A stretch of DNA of 64,000 nt from UBA7985 sp002711265 (GTDB lineage: Bacteria; Pseudomonadota; Alphaproteobacteria; UBA7985). Made by a program: the position numbers and the translations under genes. The stretch is taken from the NCBI GenBank assembly GCA_965660945.1, contig CBFIBS010000002.1, positions 62,001 to 126,000 on the forward strand, written 5' to 3'. The notes beneath the pieces were generated by a model, which did no database searches, was not told where the DNA came from, and was given only the letters and a program-made list of their open reading frames with translations. Position 1 is the first letter of the stretch; the number at the start of each line of letters is the position of its first letter. Below, piece after piece: positions 42,401 to 51,818 of the stretch.

Positions 42401-44176
42401 GTGCTCACGACCTTGTCCATTCGTGATTTTGTCCTGATCGACCAGCTCAATCTGGAACTGGGCATGGGGCTGACCACGCTCACCGGTGAGACTGGTGCGG
42501 GCAAGTCGATCCTGCTCGACGCTCTGGGGGTATGCATCGGCTTACGGGCCAGCCCGGACATGGTCCGTCGCGGCGCGCGGCAGGCCTCGATTACCGCTGT
42601 TTTCGACGTTCCGGACCGGCACCCGGTTTTTCACGAACTTCGTGAGCTGGGTCTGCAGATTGACGACAGCGAGCTGGTGCTGCGCCGGGTGATACAGGCC
42701 GATGGCCGCAGCCGCGCTTTCGTCAATGACGAACCAACCTCGGCGGGCACCCTGCGCCGTCTGGGTGAGACCATGGTTGAGATCCAGGGGCAGTTTGACC
42801 TGCACGGTCTGCTCTCACCGGCCCACCATCGCAGCGTGCTCGACGCCTTTGCCGGCCATGGCAATCTGCTGTCGGCAGTTCAGCGCAGTCACGAAGCGCT
42901 GCAGGCGGCTGAAGCCGAACTGGAGCGCGCGCGCGAAGACCTCGCCCAGGCCCAGCGCGAAGAATCCTATCTCCGCCACGCGACCGAGGAACTCGAAGAG
43001 CTGGCCCCCGAAGTCGGCGAAGTCGCGCGGCTGGAAGCACGGCGGGGCCTGCTTGCCAACATGGCCGGGGTTCAGGAAGCGGTCGAGCAGGCCGCCCACG
43101 CTCTTTACGGCGGGGGCGCAGGCGCTGGCAGCGGTGGCGGTGGCAACGCCGATGGCGAGCGCGGTGATACCTCCGGCGAGGGCGCTGATGCGCGCCTGAA
43201 TCAGGCCTATCGCGCGCTCGAACGCGCCGCCGAGCGTGGCGGTGGCGAGGCCCTGCAGCCCGCCTTGGCGGCGGTCGACCGTGCGGCGGTCGAAGTCAAC
43301 GAAGCGCTGGCACAGTTGCAGGCGGTCGAACAGGCGCTGGAGGCTGATCCGGCCGCTTTGGCGCAGGTCGAAGACCGGCTGTTCCGCTACCGTGAACTCG
43401 CACGCAAGCACAGCGGCACACCCGATGATCTGGCGCCGCTGCTGGACCGCTTCCGCCGGGGTTTGGAAGCGCTGGACGACAGCAGCGCACATATGGAGGC
43501 CCTCGAAGCCGCGCTGGCTCAGGCGCGGGCGCAGTACGACGAAGCCGCCCAGCGGCTGAGCGCATCCCGACACGAGGCCGCCCTGCGGCTCGACCAGACC
43601 GTCATGGGCGAGTTGCCGGTCCTGAAGCTCGAACACGCACGGTTCCGCACCGAGATCGTCACCGACGCCGAGGGTCGCAGCGCCCTTGGGGTGGACGCGG
43701 TGACCTTCACCGCAGCCACCAATGCCGGTGCGGCCTTCACCGGCATCCAGAAGACCGCCTCGGGCGGGGAGCTGTCGCGCTTCCTGCTGGCGCTCAAGGT
43801 GGCGCTGGCCAACGACAATCCGCTGCCGACGCTGGTGTTCGACGAGGTCGACGCCGGCGTGGGTGGGGCAACGGCCGAGGCTGTGGGTCGGCGGCTGCAG
43901 AAGCTCGCGCGCCGGGTGCAGGTGCTGGTTATCACCCACAGCCCGCAGGTCGCCGCCAAGGGCGCGCATCATCTGCGCGTGTCCAAGAGCGACACCGCCG
44001 CCCGTGACGGTGGCGCTGGCGGCATGAGTGACAGCTCGCCAAACATGACCACCGACGTGCGACCGCTGAGCGCCGACGAACGGCGGCTGGAAATCGCGCG
44101 TATGGTCGCCGGTGACAGCCTGACCCCCGAAGCCGAGGCCGCTGCGCAGGCGCTGCTACGGGACAGCCAGCGATGA
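42401..44176 (+). CDS. recN: DNA repair protein RecN
   Basis: SMC-like ATPase of double-strand break repair (591 residues). Walker A is GETGAGKS (29-36), the ABC signature SGGELSRFLLALKVAL lies in the C-terminal half, and Walker B is LVFDEVDAGVGG. Coiled-coil arms occupy about 160-230 and 265-400. Residues 237-264 form a Gly-rich insert (GGGAGAGSGGGG and on) between them that is not part of the family core. The GTG start follows AGGGAG at about seven bases. It overlaps ligA by four bases. RecN is commonly LexA-controlled, but I see no SOS box upstream, as it is inside the operon. Confidence 0.95.
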   Translation: MLTTLSIRDFVLIDQLNLELGMGLTTLTGETGAGKSILLDALGVCIGLRASPDMVRRGARQASITAVFDVPDRHPVFHELRELGLQIDDSELVLRRVIQADGRSRAFVNDEPTSAGTLRRLGETMVEIQGQFDLHGLLSPAHHRSVLDAFAGHGNLLSAVQRSHEALQAAEAELERAREDLAQAQREESYLRHATEELEELAPEVGEVARLEARRGLLANMAGVQEAVEQAAHALYGGGAGAGSGGGGNADGERGDTSGEGADARLNQAYRALERAAERGGGEALQPALAAVDRAAVEVNEALAQLQAVEQALEADPAALAQVEDRLFRYRELARKHSGTPDDLAPLLDRFRRGLEALDDSSAHMEALEAALAQARAQYDEAAQRLSASRHEAALRLDQTVMGELPVLKLEHARFRTEIVTDAEGRSALGVDAVTFTAATNAGAAFTGIQKTASGGELSRFLLALKVALANDNPLPTLVFDEVDAGVGGATAEAVGRRLQKLARRVQVLVITHSPQVAAKGAHHLRVSKSDTAARDGGAGGMSDSSPNMTTDVRPLSADERRLEIARMVAGDSLTPEAEAAAQALLRDSQR

Positions 44177-46260
44177 CCGGGCCCGACCCCAAGCAACCTG
44201 AGATCCCGCGCGACCGCCTTATGGCCGAAACCCGGCTGACGGTGCTGCGCGCCCGCATGGCCGAGGCTGAGGCTGCCTACTACCAGCACGACGATCCGAT
44301 CATCAGCGACGCCGACTACGACGCCCTGCGCGCCGAAGTGCTGGCCATCGAGGACCACTTTCCCGATCTGGTCACGGCGGACAGCCCCAGCCAGACCGTT
44401 GGCGCAGCGCCGGCAGGGGGCTTTGCCAAGGTCACCCACGCGCGGGCCATGCTGTCGCTGTCCAACGCCTTTGACGACGACGATGTGGTCGAGTTTTTCG
44501 GGCGGGTGCGGCGGTTCCTGAGCCTCGACGAGGACGAGCCGGTGGAGCTCACCTGCGAGCCCAAGATCGACGGCCTGTCCGCGGCCCTGACCTACGAAAA
44601 CGGTGTGTTTCAGCTCGGGGCGACCCGGGGCGACGGCGCCGTGGGCGAAAACATCACCGAGAACCTGCGCACCCTGCAGGACGTGCCGGCGCGCCTCGCC
44701 GGGGCGGGCTTTCCCGACGTGATCGAGGTGCGCGGTGAAGTCTACATGGCCAAGGCGGATTTTGCCGCCATGAACGATGGGCTCGCGGCCGAGGGCAAAA
44801 AGGTCTTCGCCAACCCGCGCAACGCGGCAGCCGGAGGCCTGCGCCAGCTTGACCCGAGCATCACCGCGTCCCGGCCGCTGAGGTTCTTTGCCTACTCGCT
44901 GGGGCAGGTCTCGGGCCCGGTCGGCGAGACGCACTGGGATCTGCTCGGCCGGTTATCGGACTGGGGCTTCGTGACCAACCCGCTCAACCGCCTGTGCCGG
45001 ACGGCCGAAGACGTGCTCGCGTTCTACCACGACATCGAGACCCGGCGGGCGGATCTGCCCTACGACATCGATGGGGTCGTCTACAAGGTCAACCGCTTCG
45101 ACTTCCAGAGCCGGATGGGTCAGGTCAGCCGCTCGCCGCGCTGGGCCATCGCGCACAAGTTCCCGGCTGAGCGCGCGGTGACGGTGCTTCGTGACATAAC
45201 GCTGCAGGTGGGCCGGACCGGCGCGCTGACCCCTGTGGCAAACCTCGAGCCGGTGACGGTCGGCGGGGTGGTGGTGTCGCGGGCGACCCTGCACAACGAA
45301 GACGAACTCGGCCGCAAGGATATCCGCGCCGGTGATACGGTGGTGATCCAGCGTGCTGGCGACGTGATCCCGCAGGTGGTTGAGGTGCTGGCCGACCGGC
45401 GCTCGGCGGACAGTGCTGCCTTTGTCTTCCCCGACGCCTGCCCGGTGTGCGGCTCGCCCGCGATCCGGCCCGAGGGCGAGGCGGTGCGACGCTGCACGGG
45501 CGATCTGGTGTGCGAGGCCCAGGTGGTTGAACGGCTCAAACACTTCGTCTCGCGCGATGCACTGGACATCGATGGTTTCGGGGCGCGGAACATCGAGCAG
45601 TTCTTCGGCTATGGCTGGCTGGCGCGTCCGGGGGACGTGTTTCGGCTGGGCGCACAGGTGGCAGAGATCGCCGGCCTGGAGGGCTGGGGCGAGACCTCGG
45701 CTGCCAACCTGCAGGCGGCGATTGAAGCGCGGCGCGAGATCCCGCTGGACCGGTTGCTGTTCGGGCTCGGGATCCGACAGGTGGGGCAGACCACAGCGCG
45801 GCTGCTGGCGAGGCGGTTCGAGACGGCCGCGGCACTGTTCGAGCAGTTTGGACGGGTGGCGGAGGGCGATGTGGTGGCGGAAGCCGAGTTGCTGGATATC
45901 GATGGGATCGGTCCGGGCGTGGTCGAGGATATCGCGCGCTTCTTCGCCAACCCGGACAACCGCGCTGCGGTGGACGACCTGCTGGACGAGGTCGAGGTGC
46001 AGGCGGTGACTGCGCCGGTGATCAGCGAAGACGCGAAGCTGGCTGGTAAGACCGTTGTGTTTACCGGCACTCTGACCCGGATGTCGCGGGCCGAGGCCAA
46101 GGCGCGGGCCGAAGCGCTGGGCGCCAAAGTTGCCGGATCGGTGTCGAAGAAGACCGACCTGGTGGTCATCGGCCTCGATGCAGGGTCCAAGGCGAAGAAG
46201 GCGGCAGAGCTGGGGCTGGAGACCATGGACGAGGATCAGTGGTTGGCCTTCCTCGGCTGA
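44173..46260 (+). CDS. ligA: NAD-dependent DNA ligase
   Basis: Essential replicative ligase (695 residues). Adenylated Lys131 is in CEPKIDGLSAAL. The protein has the Ia domain before it, the OB fold (QVGRTGALTPVANLEPV), the four-Cys zinc finger (CPVCGSP..RRCTGDLVCEAQ), HhH repeats, and a C-terminal BRCT domain (KTVVFTGTLTRMSRAEAK). Length is normal. It is the last gene of the run that begins at rsmH. The second copy of the dispersed repeat follows it. Confidence 0.97.
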   Translation: MTGPDPKQPEIPRDRLMAETRLTVLRARMAEAEAAYYQHDDPIISDADYDALRAEVLAIEDHFPDLVTADSPSQTVGAAPAGGFAKVTHARAMLSLSNAFDDDDVVEFFGRVRRFLSLDEDEPVELTCEPKIDGLSAALTYENGVFQLGATRGDGAVGENITENLRTLQDVPARLAGAGFPDVIEVRGEVYMAKADFAAMNDGLAAEGKKVFANPRNAAAGGLRQLDPSITASRPLRFFAYSLGQVSGPVGETHWDLLGRLSDWGFVTNPLNRLCRTAEDVLAFYHDIETRRADLPYDIDGVVYKVNRFDFQSRMGQVSRSPRWAIAHKFPAERAVTVLRDITLQVGRTGALTPVANLEPVTVGGVVVSRATLHNEDELGRKDIRAGDTVVIQRAGDVIPQVVEVLADRRSADSAAFVFPDACPVCGSPAIRPEGEAVRRCTGDLVCEAQVVERLKHFVSRDALDIDGFGARNIEQFFGYGWLARPGDVFRLGAQVAEIAGLEGWGETSAANLQAAIEARREIPLDRLLFGLGIRQVGQTTARLLARRFETAAALFEQFGRVAEGDVVAEAELLDIDGIGPGVVEDIARFFANPDNRAAVDDLLDEVEVQAVTAPVISEDAKLAGKTVVFTGTLTRMSRAEAKARAEALGAKVAGSVSKKTDLVVIGLDAGSKAKKAAELGLETMDEDQWLAFLG

Positions 46261-46284
46261 GCTTCATCAGGCACTCAGGCGTGC

Positions 46285-46593
46285 GCGTGGGAGGGCCGAA
46301 GGCCGCGAAGCGGCCGAGGACCGAGCGCGCCACCCTAATCCCGGGCCAAGTCGGCGCAACATCTTTCCATCGACAATCAACACGCTCCGCTTTGATTGTC
46401 CTTCAAGCGAAGATCTCCCACACACTCGAAGGCGCAGCCGTTTTGGACGTAAAGGGAAAACGCGCTCACAGCGAAGCGTTTTGAGCGCAGATGAAATGAG
46501 TCGCTCACAGCGAAGCGTTTTGAGCGCAGAGCGAGAGAAGTTGCGCGCTCGATTTGACGCCGCTTCGCGGCTTACATATCTTCCCCGCGCAAC
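46285..46593 (+). repeat. Dispersed structured intergenic repeat, copy 2
   Basis: A 309-base element in the 333-base gap (46261-46593) between converging ligA and the ClC gene; no gene is supported in this gap. The 5' module (46285-46334) and 3' module (46540-46591) match copy 1 at 47 of 50 and 48 of 52 bases. In the middle lie GACAATCAA/TTGATTGTC (46372-46400, perfect 9-base stem) and two 29-base direct repeats (46463-46491 and 46502-46530), each CGCTCA..TGAGCG palindromic. The 3' module is closed by a perfect GTTGCGCG/CGCGCAAC pair (46540-46547, 46586-46593) that abuts the ClC stop codon. Confidence 0.78.
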
Positions 46594-48381
46594 TCAGGTC
46601 CTGTCGTCCCGGTTCCAGGGCGCGGCCTCGGGCAGCTCTTCCTGCCCTTCTGCTACCAGCATAGCCCGATGATAGGCATAGGATACGTCGAAGTCGTGGA
46701 TGACGCCGATCAGCCGCTGGCCGGTCTCATCCTCGATCACCGGCACATGGGCCTCGCCCTTCTCCACGAAGCGCTTCATCGCCGTCGTCAGATCGCAGGC
46801 TGACGTCACCGATAATGCCGGAGACGCCAGGTCGGCCGCAGTCTTGTCAGGGTCATCAAAGGCACTGCGCGATGTCTCAAGCGTAATGAACCCCTCCAAC
46901 CGGCCACCCTCGCCGACAACGAACACCCGACCCCAGCGGCTTGCGATCACCGCCTCGAGCGTCGCCGGTGCAGGCAGGTCCGGCGCCACCGTATCCGGCT
47001 CCTCATCCAGCACCTCGGAAACCTGTGTGTTGCGCAACAAAGAGATGTCCTTGCCATCGCGGATGTCGTGCCCCATCGACTGCAGCTGCCGGGTGAAGAA
47101 CGAATGCCCGGTTAGGGTCCGCGACAGCCCGACCGCGAACACCACCGCCACCATCGACCCCACCGCCATGGGGTAAGAGCCGGTCAACTCGAACACCATC
47201 AGCACGGTCGAAATCGGCGCGCCGAGCACCGCGGCCGCGACTGCCCCCATGCCGACGATCGCATAGGCCGATGACCCCGATGTCTCCCATGGCAACCAAC
47301 CCACCAGCTGGCCGAATACGGCCCCCAGCGTCGCGCCGATCAGCAGCGAGGGCGAGAAGACCCCGCCGCCGAAGCCCAGCCCCTGACAGGCCGTCGCGCA
47401 AATGATCTTCCCCACCAGGATTGCGACCAGCAGCAGCAAGCCATACTGACCAGCCAGCGCCAGCTGTGTCGCCTCATAGCCGATCCCCAGCACCTGCGGC
47501 AACTGGATCGCGATTAGGCCAACGATCAGCCCCGCGATCGCCGGACGGCACCACCACGGCAGCCGGAGTTGCTCGGCCACCCGCACAATCCGAAAGCTCA
47601 TGAAGATGAACAGCACGGCCATGAGCCCACTGACGCCCCCCAGAGCCCCGAACAGCGGAAAATCGATCGGGCCGGCGATAACAATCTCCGGCATTACAAA
47701 GGCCGGGTCATCGCCCCGCACCGCGCGACCGACCAGCGTCGCGGTCAGCGCCGCGAGCACGCAGGGCGCAAAGACGGAAAAGGCGTAGTGCCCGACCACG
47801 ACCTCGAGCGCGAAGAACACCCCGGCCAGCGGCGCATTGAACGAGGCCGCCACCGCCGCAGAGACCCCGCAGGCCAGCAGGGACCGTCGCACCCGCGGGT
47901 CAAGCCCCAGCGCCCTCGCACCCCAGGCGCCAATGGTGGCCCCCCAGTGCACCATGGGTCCCTCGCGCCCGACGGACGCGCCAAAACCCAGAGAAATCCC
48001 ATTGAGGGTCGCCGCCTTGATCCCGTCGCGGAAACTCATGGTTCCCCGCCGCAGCGCCGACGCCGCGATCACATGAGCCACCCCCGGGGGGCGGGGCAGG
48101 TTGGGGTAAAAGACCAGCATCAACCCGCCGATGATCAGGCCACCGACGACCGGCGCGGCCATCCGCCGCCACCAGTGGTCCTGGTTGAGGCCGGATATCA
48201 GCAGCTCCTCCCGGGTCCCCAGCGCCAGCCACTGGGTCCAGGCGATCAGCTCAAGGAAAACAACGGCCGCCAACCCCACCAGGGCCCCCACGACCACCGC
48301 CAACCCCATGGCCACCACAAGTCCCCGCTGGCGGAAGGCCAGATGGGGTGAGGCGGTGGAACGGGTCGATGGATCTGCCAT
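46594..48381 (-). CDS. ClC-family chloride channel or transporter with CBS pair
   Basis: ClC membrane protein (595 residues). The core occupies about 20-440 and a CBS pair about 450-580. The external gate Glu140 is in SVGREGPMVHWGA, and GFGGGVFSPSLLIGA matches the GxFxP motif. Two departures from E. coli ClC-ec1: the position of the internal proton glutamate (E203) is Val194, in FNAPLAGVFFALEVVV, and the anion-coordinating GSGIP is replaced by PPGVAHV. Channels of the ClC-0/1/2 type also have Glu-Val at that place, so this could be a channel rather than an H+/Cl- exchanger, or select a different anion. It begins 23 bases after the thioesterase stop. Confidence 0.9.
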   Translation of the reverse strand: MADPSTRSTASPHLAFRQRGLVVAMGLAVVVGALVGLAAVVFLELIAWTQWLALGTREELLISGLNQDHWWRRMAAPVVGGLIIGGLMLVFYPNLPRPPGVAHVIAASALRRGTMSFRDGIKAATLNGISLGFGASVGREGPMVHWGATIGAWGARALGLDPRVRRSLLACGVSAAVAASFNAPLAGVFFALEVVVGHYAFSVFAPCVLAALTATLVGRAVRGDDPAFVMPEIVIAGPIDFPLFGALGGVSGLMAVLFIFMSFRIVRVAEQLRLPWWCRPAIAGLIVGLIAIQLPQVLGIGYEATQLALAGQYGLLLLVAILVGKIICATACQGLGFGGGVFSPSLLIGATLGAVFGQLVGWLPWETSGSSAYAIVGMGAVAAAVLGAPISTVLMVFELTGSYPMAVGSMVAVVFAVGLSRTLTGHSFFTRQLQSMGHDIRDGKDISLLRNTQVSEVLDEEPDTVAPDLPAPATLEAVIASRWGRVFVVGEGGRLEGFITLETSRSAFDDPDKTAADLASPALSVTSACDLTTAMKRFVEKGEAHVPVIEDETGQRLIGVIHDFDVSYAYHRAMLVAEGQEELPEAAPWNRDDRT

Positions 48382-48404
48382 GGCTTGGTATGCGTGCGTC
48401 TACC

Positions 48405-48935
48405 TCAGCGAACCAGAGACTTGCCGGGCGGCAGGCCGATCGCCCGGCCGACCCAGTCGGGCGCATCCCAGTCCTTGTGGATTTCCCAGACCAGCGCGAG
48501 GGCTTCCATCACGTCTTCGTGGAACGGCGCTGAGCGCCGTGTCTCCAGCGACACCGACAGGCTCATCCACTCCATGGTCGCGGAGAGAAACTCGCTGCCA
48601 TCCTCGTTCACGCCGAACATCTGCTGGATCAGGTGCATGCGCTTGGCATCGTAGTCGTAGAGCTGGTTGCGCAGCCGGTAGGTCTGCCCTTCCATCAGTT
48701 CGCCGAGGTACTGCACGTGCCCCTCGAGGGTCATGGTGGTCATTTGCGTGCGCATCCGCGCCGCTTCACCAAAATCAAGGGCATCGACAAAGGCGTCGAG
48801 ACCGGTATCAAACGCCACCAGATAGTAGGCGACGTTCATGTGACCGTTGTAGTCGATCCACGCGGGCAGAACCTTGCCCTCCAGCGCGAAGCCGGATTGG
48901 GCAGCCGCCCTCACCGCGTCCAGGTCAAAACCCAC
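48405..48935 (-). CDS. Hotdog-fold acyl-CoA thioesterase
   Basis: A 176-residue 4HBT-type thioesterase. The diagnostic DYNGHMNVAYYL is at 28-39 (Asp28 as likely catalytic residue), followed by the long hotdog helix and EGHVQYLGEL. Similar proteins are annotated as carnitine-betaine-linked thioesterases in alphaproteobacteria, but no carnitine genes lie nearby, so the acyl-CoA substrate is unknown. The start is a GTG at 48935 after a GGGGGG run. Probably cotranscribed with the ClC gene. Confidence 0.85.
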   Translation of the reverse strand: MGFDLDAVRAAAQSGFALEGKVLPAWIDYNGHMNVAYYLVAFDTGLDAFVDALDFGEAARMRTQMTTMTLEGHVQYLGELMEGQTYRLRNQLYDYDAKRMHLIQQMFGVNEDGSEFLSATMEWMSLSVSLETRRSAPFHEDVMEALALVWEIHKDWDAPDWVGRAIGLPPGKSLVR

Positions 48936-49292
48936 TGATACCCCCCATGCGCAGGCTCTCGTGGAGGCAGGCTTAACCTCCCCGTCGTCCTTAGGCTAGG
49001 GGGCAGACCAAATATTTCGCCGAACCGGTCGCTTGTTCACCCTGCGAACGCGCTTCCCGCCGCATCGTTCCGCTTCACGGCGCAGGCGGCTCTGCGGCGA
49101 ACGACGAGGGTGCGCGCCGGGATGGCAGCCGCAACCGCCTCCCGGATGACAAGCCATGGCAGAGGCCCTAAAACCTTTGCAGTGCAACCCGCCTCAGCGT
49201 CGACGGAGCGCTGGTGCCACCGCCGCAGCCTGCCGCCCGATCCGACCCCAGAGACACCAATTGCCCCAGACCAAAGACGCACCAGACCAATC
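48936..49292. other. Divergent intergenic region between thioesterase and tsaC
   Basis: A 357-base region that should hold promoters for both directions. A short inverted repeat GGAGG/CCTCC lies at about 48964-48982, and the neighbouring CAAATATTTCGCC is the only AT-rich patch (about 49008). Open frames on both strands here are short, lack ribosome-binding sites and show no family resemblance; I call no gene. Confidence 0.45.
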
Positions 49293-50285
49293 ATGACCCT
49301 TCGCCAGCCCCTCAGCCACGAAACCCTAGACCGCGCTGCAGACAGCCTGCGCGCCGGCCGACTGGTGGCCTTCGCGACCGAGACCGTCTACGGCCTCGGG
49401 GGTGACGCCGCCAACCCGCTGGCCGTCGCGCGGATTTTCGAGACCAAGGGACGCCCTCGGTTCAACCCCCTGATCGCGCACTTTGCCGATGCCACAGCGG
49501 CCTTTGCCGTGGTGCAACCGGATCAGCGCGCGCACGCACTTGCGAAAGCCTTCTGGCCGGGACCGCTGACGCTGGTCCTGCCCCGCCGCCCGGACTGCCC
49601 GATCGACCCGCTGGCCAGCGCCGGTCTAGCGACACAGGCCGTGCGCGTACCCCGGGTGTCGCCGGAATTCCGTGCCCTGCTGGCCGGATTCAAGGCCGGA
49701 ATTGTCGCGCCGAGCGCCAACCCCTCCGGACGGTTATCACCGACCTCGGCGGAACACGTGGAAGCCGGTTTTCTCAGCCAACGGGAGCACGCGCCCGAAC
49801 ACCTCGCGCTGATCCTCGACGATGGCCCCTGCCCTGCAGGTCTGGAAAGCACCGTGGTCGATCTCTCCGAAGCCGGGCAATCGCGCCTGCTCCGCCACGG
49901 CGCCATCGTCCAGACCGATATCGAAGCGGTGCTGGGACAGGCACTGACCCCAGACACTGACCCGGCGGTCAAGACCGCACCGGGACAGATGACGCGACAC
50001 TACGCCCCGGGCGCGCCGCTGATCCTCAACGCTGAGACGGCGACGCCAGATCAGGCCGCGCTGGTGTTCTCCAACCCGACGGGCTTTGAGGCTGCCAGTG
50101 CGCTGGAGGTGCTCAGCCCGAACGGGTCAACCACGGAAGCCGCCGCCGCCCTGTTCGCCGCCCTGCACCACCTCGACGCGCTTGGACCTGCCGCCATCGC
50201 CGTCGGCCCGGTGCCGATGACCGGGTTGGGCGAGGCCATCAACGACCGCCTGCGCCGCGCGGCAGCGGGCAGCGCCCCGGACTGA
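49293..50285 (+). CDS. L-threonylcarbamoyladenylate synthase (TsaC/Sua5 type)
   Basis: Makes threonylcarbamoyl-AMP from Thr, bicarbonate and ATP, the first step of t6A tRNA modification (330 residues). The YrdC domain (about 10-200) has VAFATETVYGLGGDA (25-39), IFETKGRPRFNPLI (48-61) and PSANPSGRLSPTS. The C-terminal region with APGQMTRHYAPGAPL is the Sua5 domain, so this is the long Sua5-type form rather than short TsaC. I chose ATG 49293; the frame is open to 49110, but that part is outside the family. Confidence 0.94.
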   Translation: MTLRQPLSHETLDRAADSLRAGRLVAFATETVYGLGGDAANPLAVARIFETKGRPRFNPLIAHFADATAAFAVVQPDQRAHALAKAFWPGPLTLVLPRRPDCPIDPLASAGLATQAVRVPRVSPEFRALLAGFKAGIVAPSANPSGRLSPTSAEHVEAGFLSQREHAPEHLALILDDGPCPAGLESTVVDLSEAGQSRLLRHGAIVQTDIEAVLGQALTPDTDPAVKTAPGQMTRHYAPGAPLILNAETATPDQAALVFSNPTGFEAASALEVLSPNGSTTEAAAALFAALHHLDALGPAAIAVGPVPMTGLGEAINDRLRRAAAGSAPD

Positions 50286-50365
50286 AAGGCGGTCGGGTGA
50301 AACCCGAGGGTCTGAGGGCCTGAGATCACAGGACCGGAGCAAGCAAGGAACCAAGGACGCACACA

Positions 50366-51796
50366 ATGGCCCAGAAACCGCCCGTGACCGCTGCCCTGCT
50401 CGACCAGTTTGGCCCCACAGTCGTGCTGACCGAAGCCGAGGCCAAGGCCGCCTACACGCTCGACTGGCGCGGCAAGTACCCCAGCGACGCCCTCGCCGTG
50501 GTCCGCCCGGACAGCACCGCCATGGTCGCCGACGTGGTGCGGCTGTGCGCCCGTCATGACGTGGCGATCACGCCGCAAGGGGGCAATACCGGCCTTGTCG
50601 GTGGGTCTGTGCCAACCCAGCCCCGGCGTGAAATCGTGCTATCGCTCGAACGGATGAGCGCCGTCGAAGACGTCGACGCCGTCGGGAACACCATGCTGGT
50701 CCAGACCGGCTGTATCCTCGCCCACGCGCAACAGGCTGCCGAGGCCGAAGACCGGCTGTTTCCGCTGTCGCTGGGCGCAGAAGGCACCTGCCGCATCGGC
50801 GGCAACCTGTCGACCAACGCCGGGGGCATCAACGTGCTCAAGTACGGCAACATGCGCGATCTGGTGCTCGGGCTGGAAGTGGTGCTCGCCGACGGGCAGG
50901 TCTGGAACGGCCTCAACCGCCTGCGTAAGGACAACACCGGCTACGACCTCAAACACCTGTTCATCGGCGCCGAAGGCTCGTTGGGGATCGTCACCCGCGC
51001 CGTGCTCAAGCTGTTCCCGCGCCCCCGCGACCGGGTTACGCTGTGGCTGGCCTGTGCAGACCCAGCGCAGTGTCTGGCGACCCTCAACGCGTTCCGCGGG
51101 CGGCTGGGCGAGGCGGTCATGGCGGGCGAAATCATGCCCCGGATCGCCGTCGAGCAGGCGCTGAGCCTGATCGAAGGCCTGCGCCCCCCGATGCCGGTCA
51201 CGCCGCCCTGGTCACTCCTGCTCGAAGTCGGGGTGTTCGACGAGCGCGGTCAGATCAGCGATACCATCGACGCCATTGTGCAGGACAGTATGGCCGCAGG
51301 GCTGGTGCAGGACGGCGTGATCGCGCAAACCAGCGAGCAGGCACGCGCCCTGTGGCAAATCCGCGAGGGCGTGCCGGAGGCGGAAACCCGCGCCGGTCCG
51401 TCGATCAAGCACGACGTCTCCGTCCCCGTTGCGATGATCCCGGCGCTGATCGAGGAAGGCACGGCGCTGCTCGAACGGCTCTATCCCGGCAGCCGCCCGG
51501 TGCCCTTCGGCCACCTTGGCGATGGCAACCTGCACTTCAACCTGTGTGCCCCGGCCGAGGCTGTGGGCGACCCGGAACACGAGGCGCATTTCCTCGCTGC
51601 TTGGGGCGAAATCAACGCCGCCTTCCATGATCTGGTCGGGGCGATGGGCGGCTCGATCTCAGCCGAGCACGGCATCGGTCAGCTGAAGAAAGACGAACTG
51701 GCACGAACGGCGGACCCCGTCGGCCTCGCACTCATGCGCCAGCTGAAGGCCACGCTCGACCCTGAAAATCGGTTCAATCCGGGAAAGTTACTCTGA
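50366..51796 (+). CDS. FAD-binding D-2-hydroxyacid dehydrogenase (D-2-hydroxyglutarate type)
   Basis: GlcD/DLD-type flavoprotein (476 residues). FAD-binding PQGGNTGLVGGS (70-81), SLGAEGTCRIGGNLSTNAGG and KDNTGYDLKHLFIGAEGSLG are in the PCMH domain. The C-terminal oxidase domain has PFGHLGDGNLHFN and AEHGIGQLKK with the substrate-binding His residues. The sequence is closest in style to bacterial D-2-hydroxyglutarate dehydrogenases, but glycolate or D-lactate oxidation cannot be ruled out by eye. It is 80 bases downstream of the tsaC gene on the same strand. Confidence 0.88.
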   Translation: MAQKPPVTAALLDQFGPTVVLTEAEAKAAYTLDWRGKYPSDALAVVRPDSTAMVADVVRLCARHDVAITPQGGNTGLVGGSVPTQPRREIVLSLERMSAVEDVDAVGNTMLVQTGCILAHAQQAAEAEDRLFPLSLGAEGTCRIGGNLSTNAGGINVLKYGNMRDLVLGLEVVLADGQVWNGLNRLRKDNTGYDLKHLFIGAEGSLGIVTRAVLKLFPRPRDRVTLWLACADPAQCLATLNAFRGRLGEAVMAGEIMPRIAVEQALSLIEGLRPPMPVTPPWSLLLEVGVFDERGQISDTIDAIVQDSMAAGLVQDGVIAQTSEQARALWQIREGVPEAETRAGPSIKHDVSVPVAMIPALIEEGTALLERLYPGSRPVPFGHLGDGNLHFNLCAPAEAVGDPEHEAHFLAAWGEINAAFHDLVGAMGGSISAEHGIGQLKKDELARTADPVGLALMRQLKATLDPENRFNPGKLL

Positions 51797-51818
51797 GTGC
51801 TGAGCGCCGTATCGAAGG

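Noticed and set aside
46261..46672. Short open frames after ligA
   Set aside because: They run through the palindromic repeat and its tandem units and vary between the two copies.
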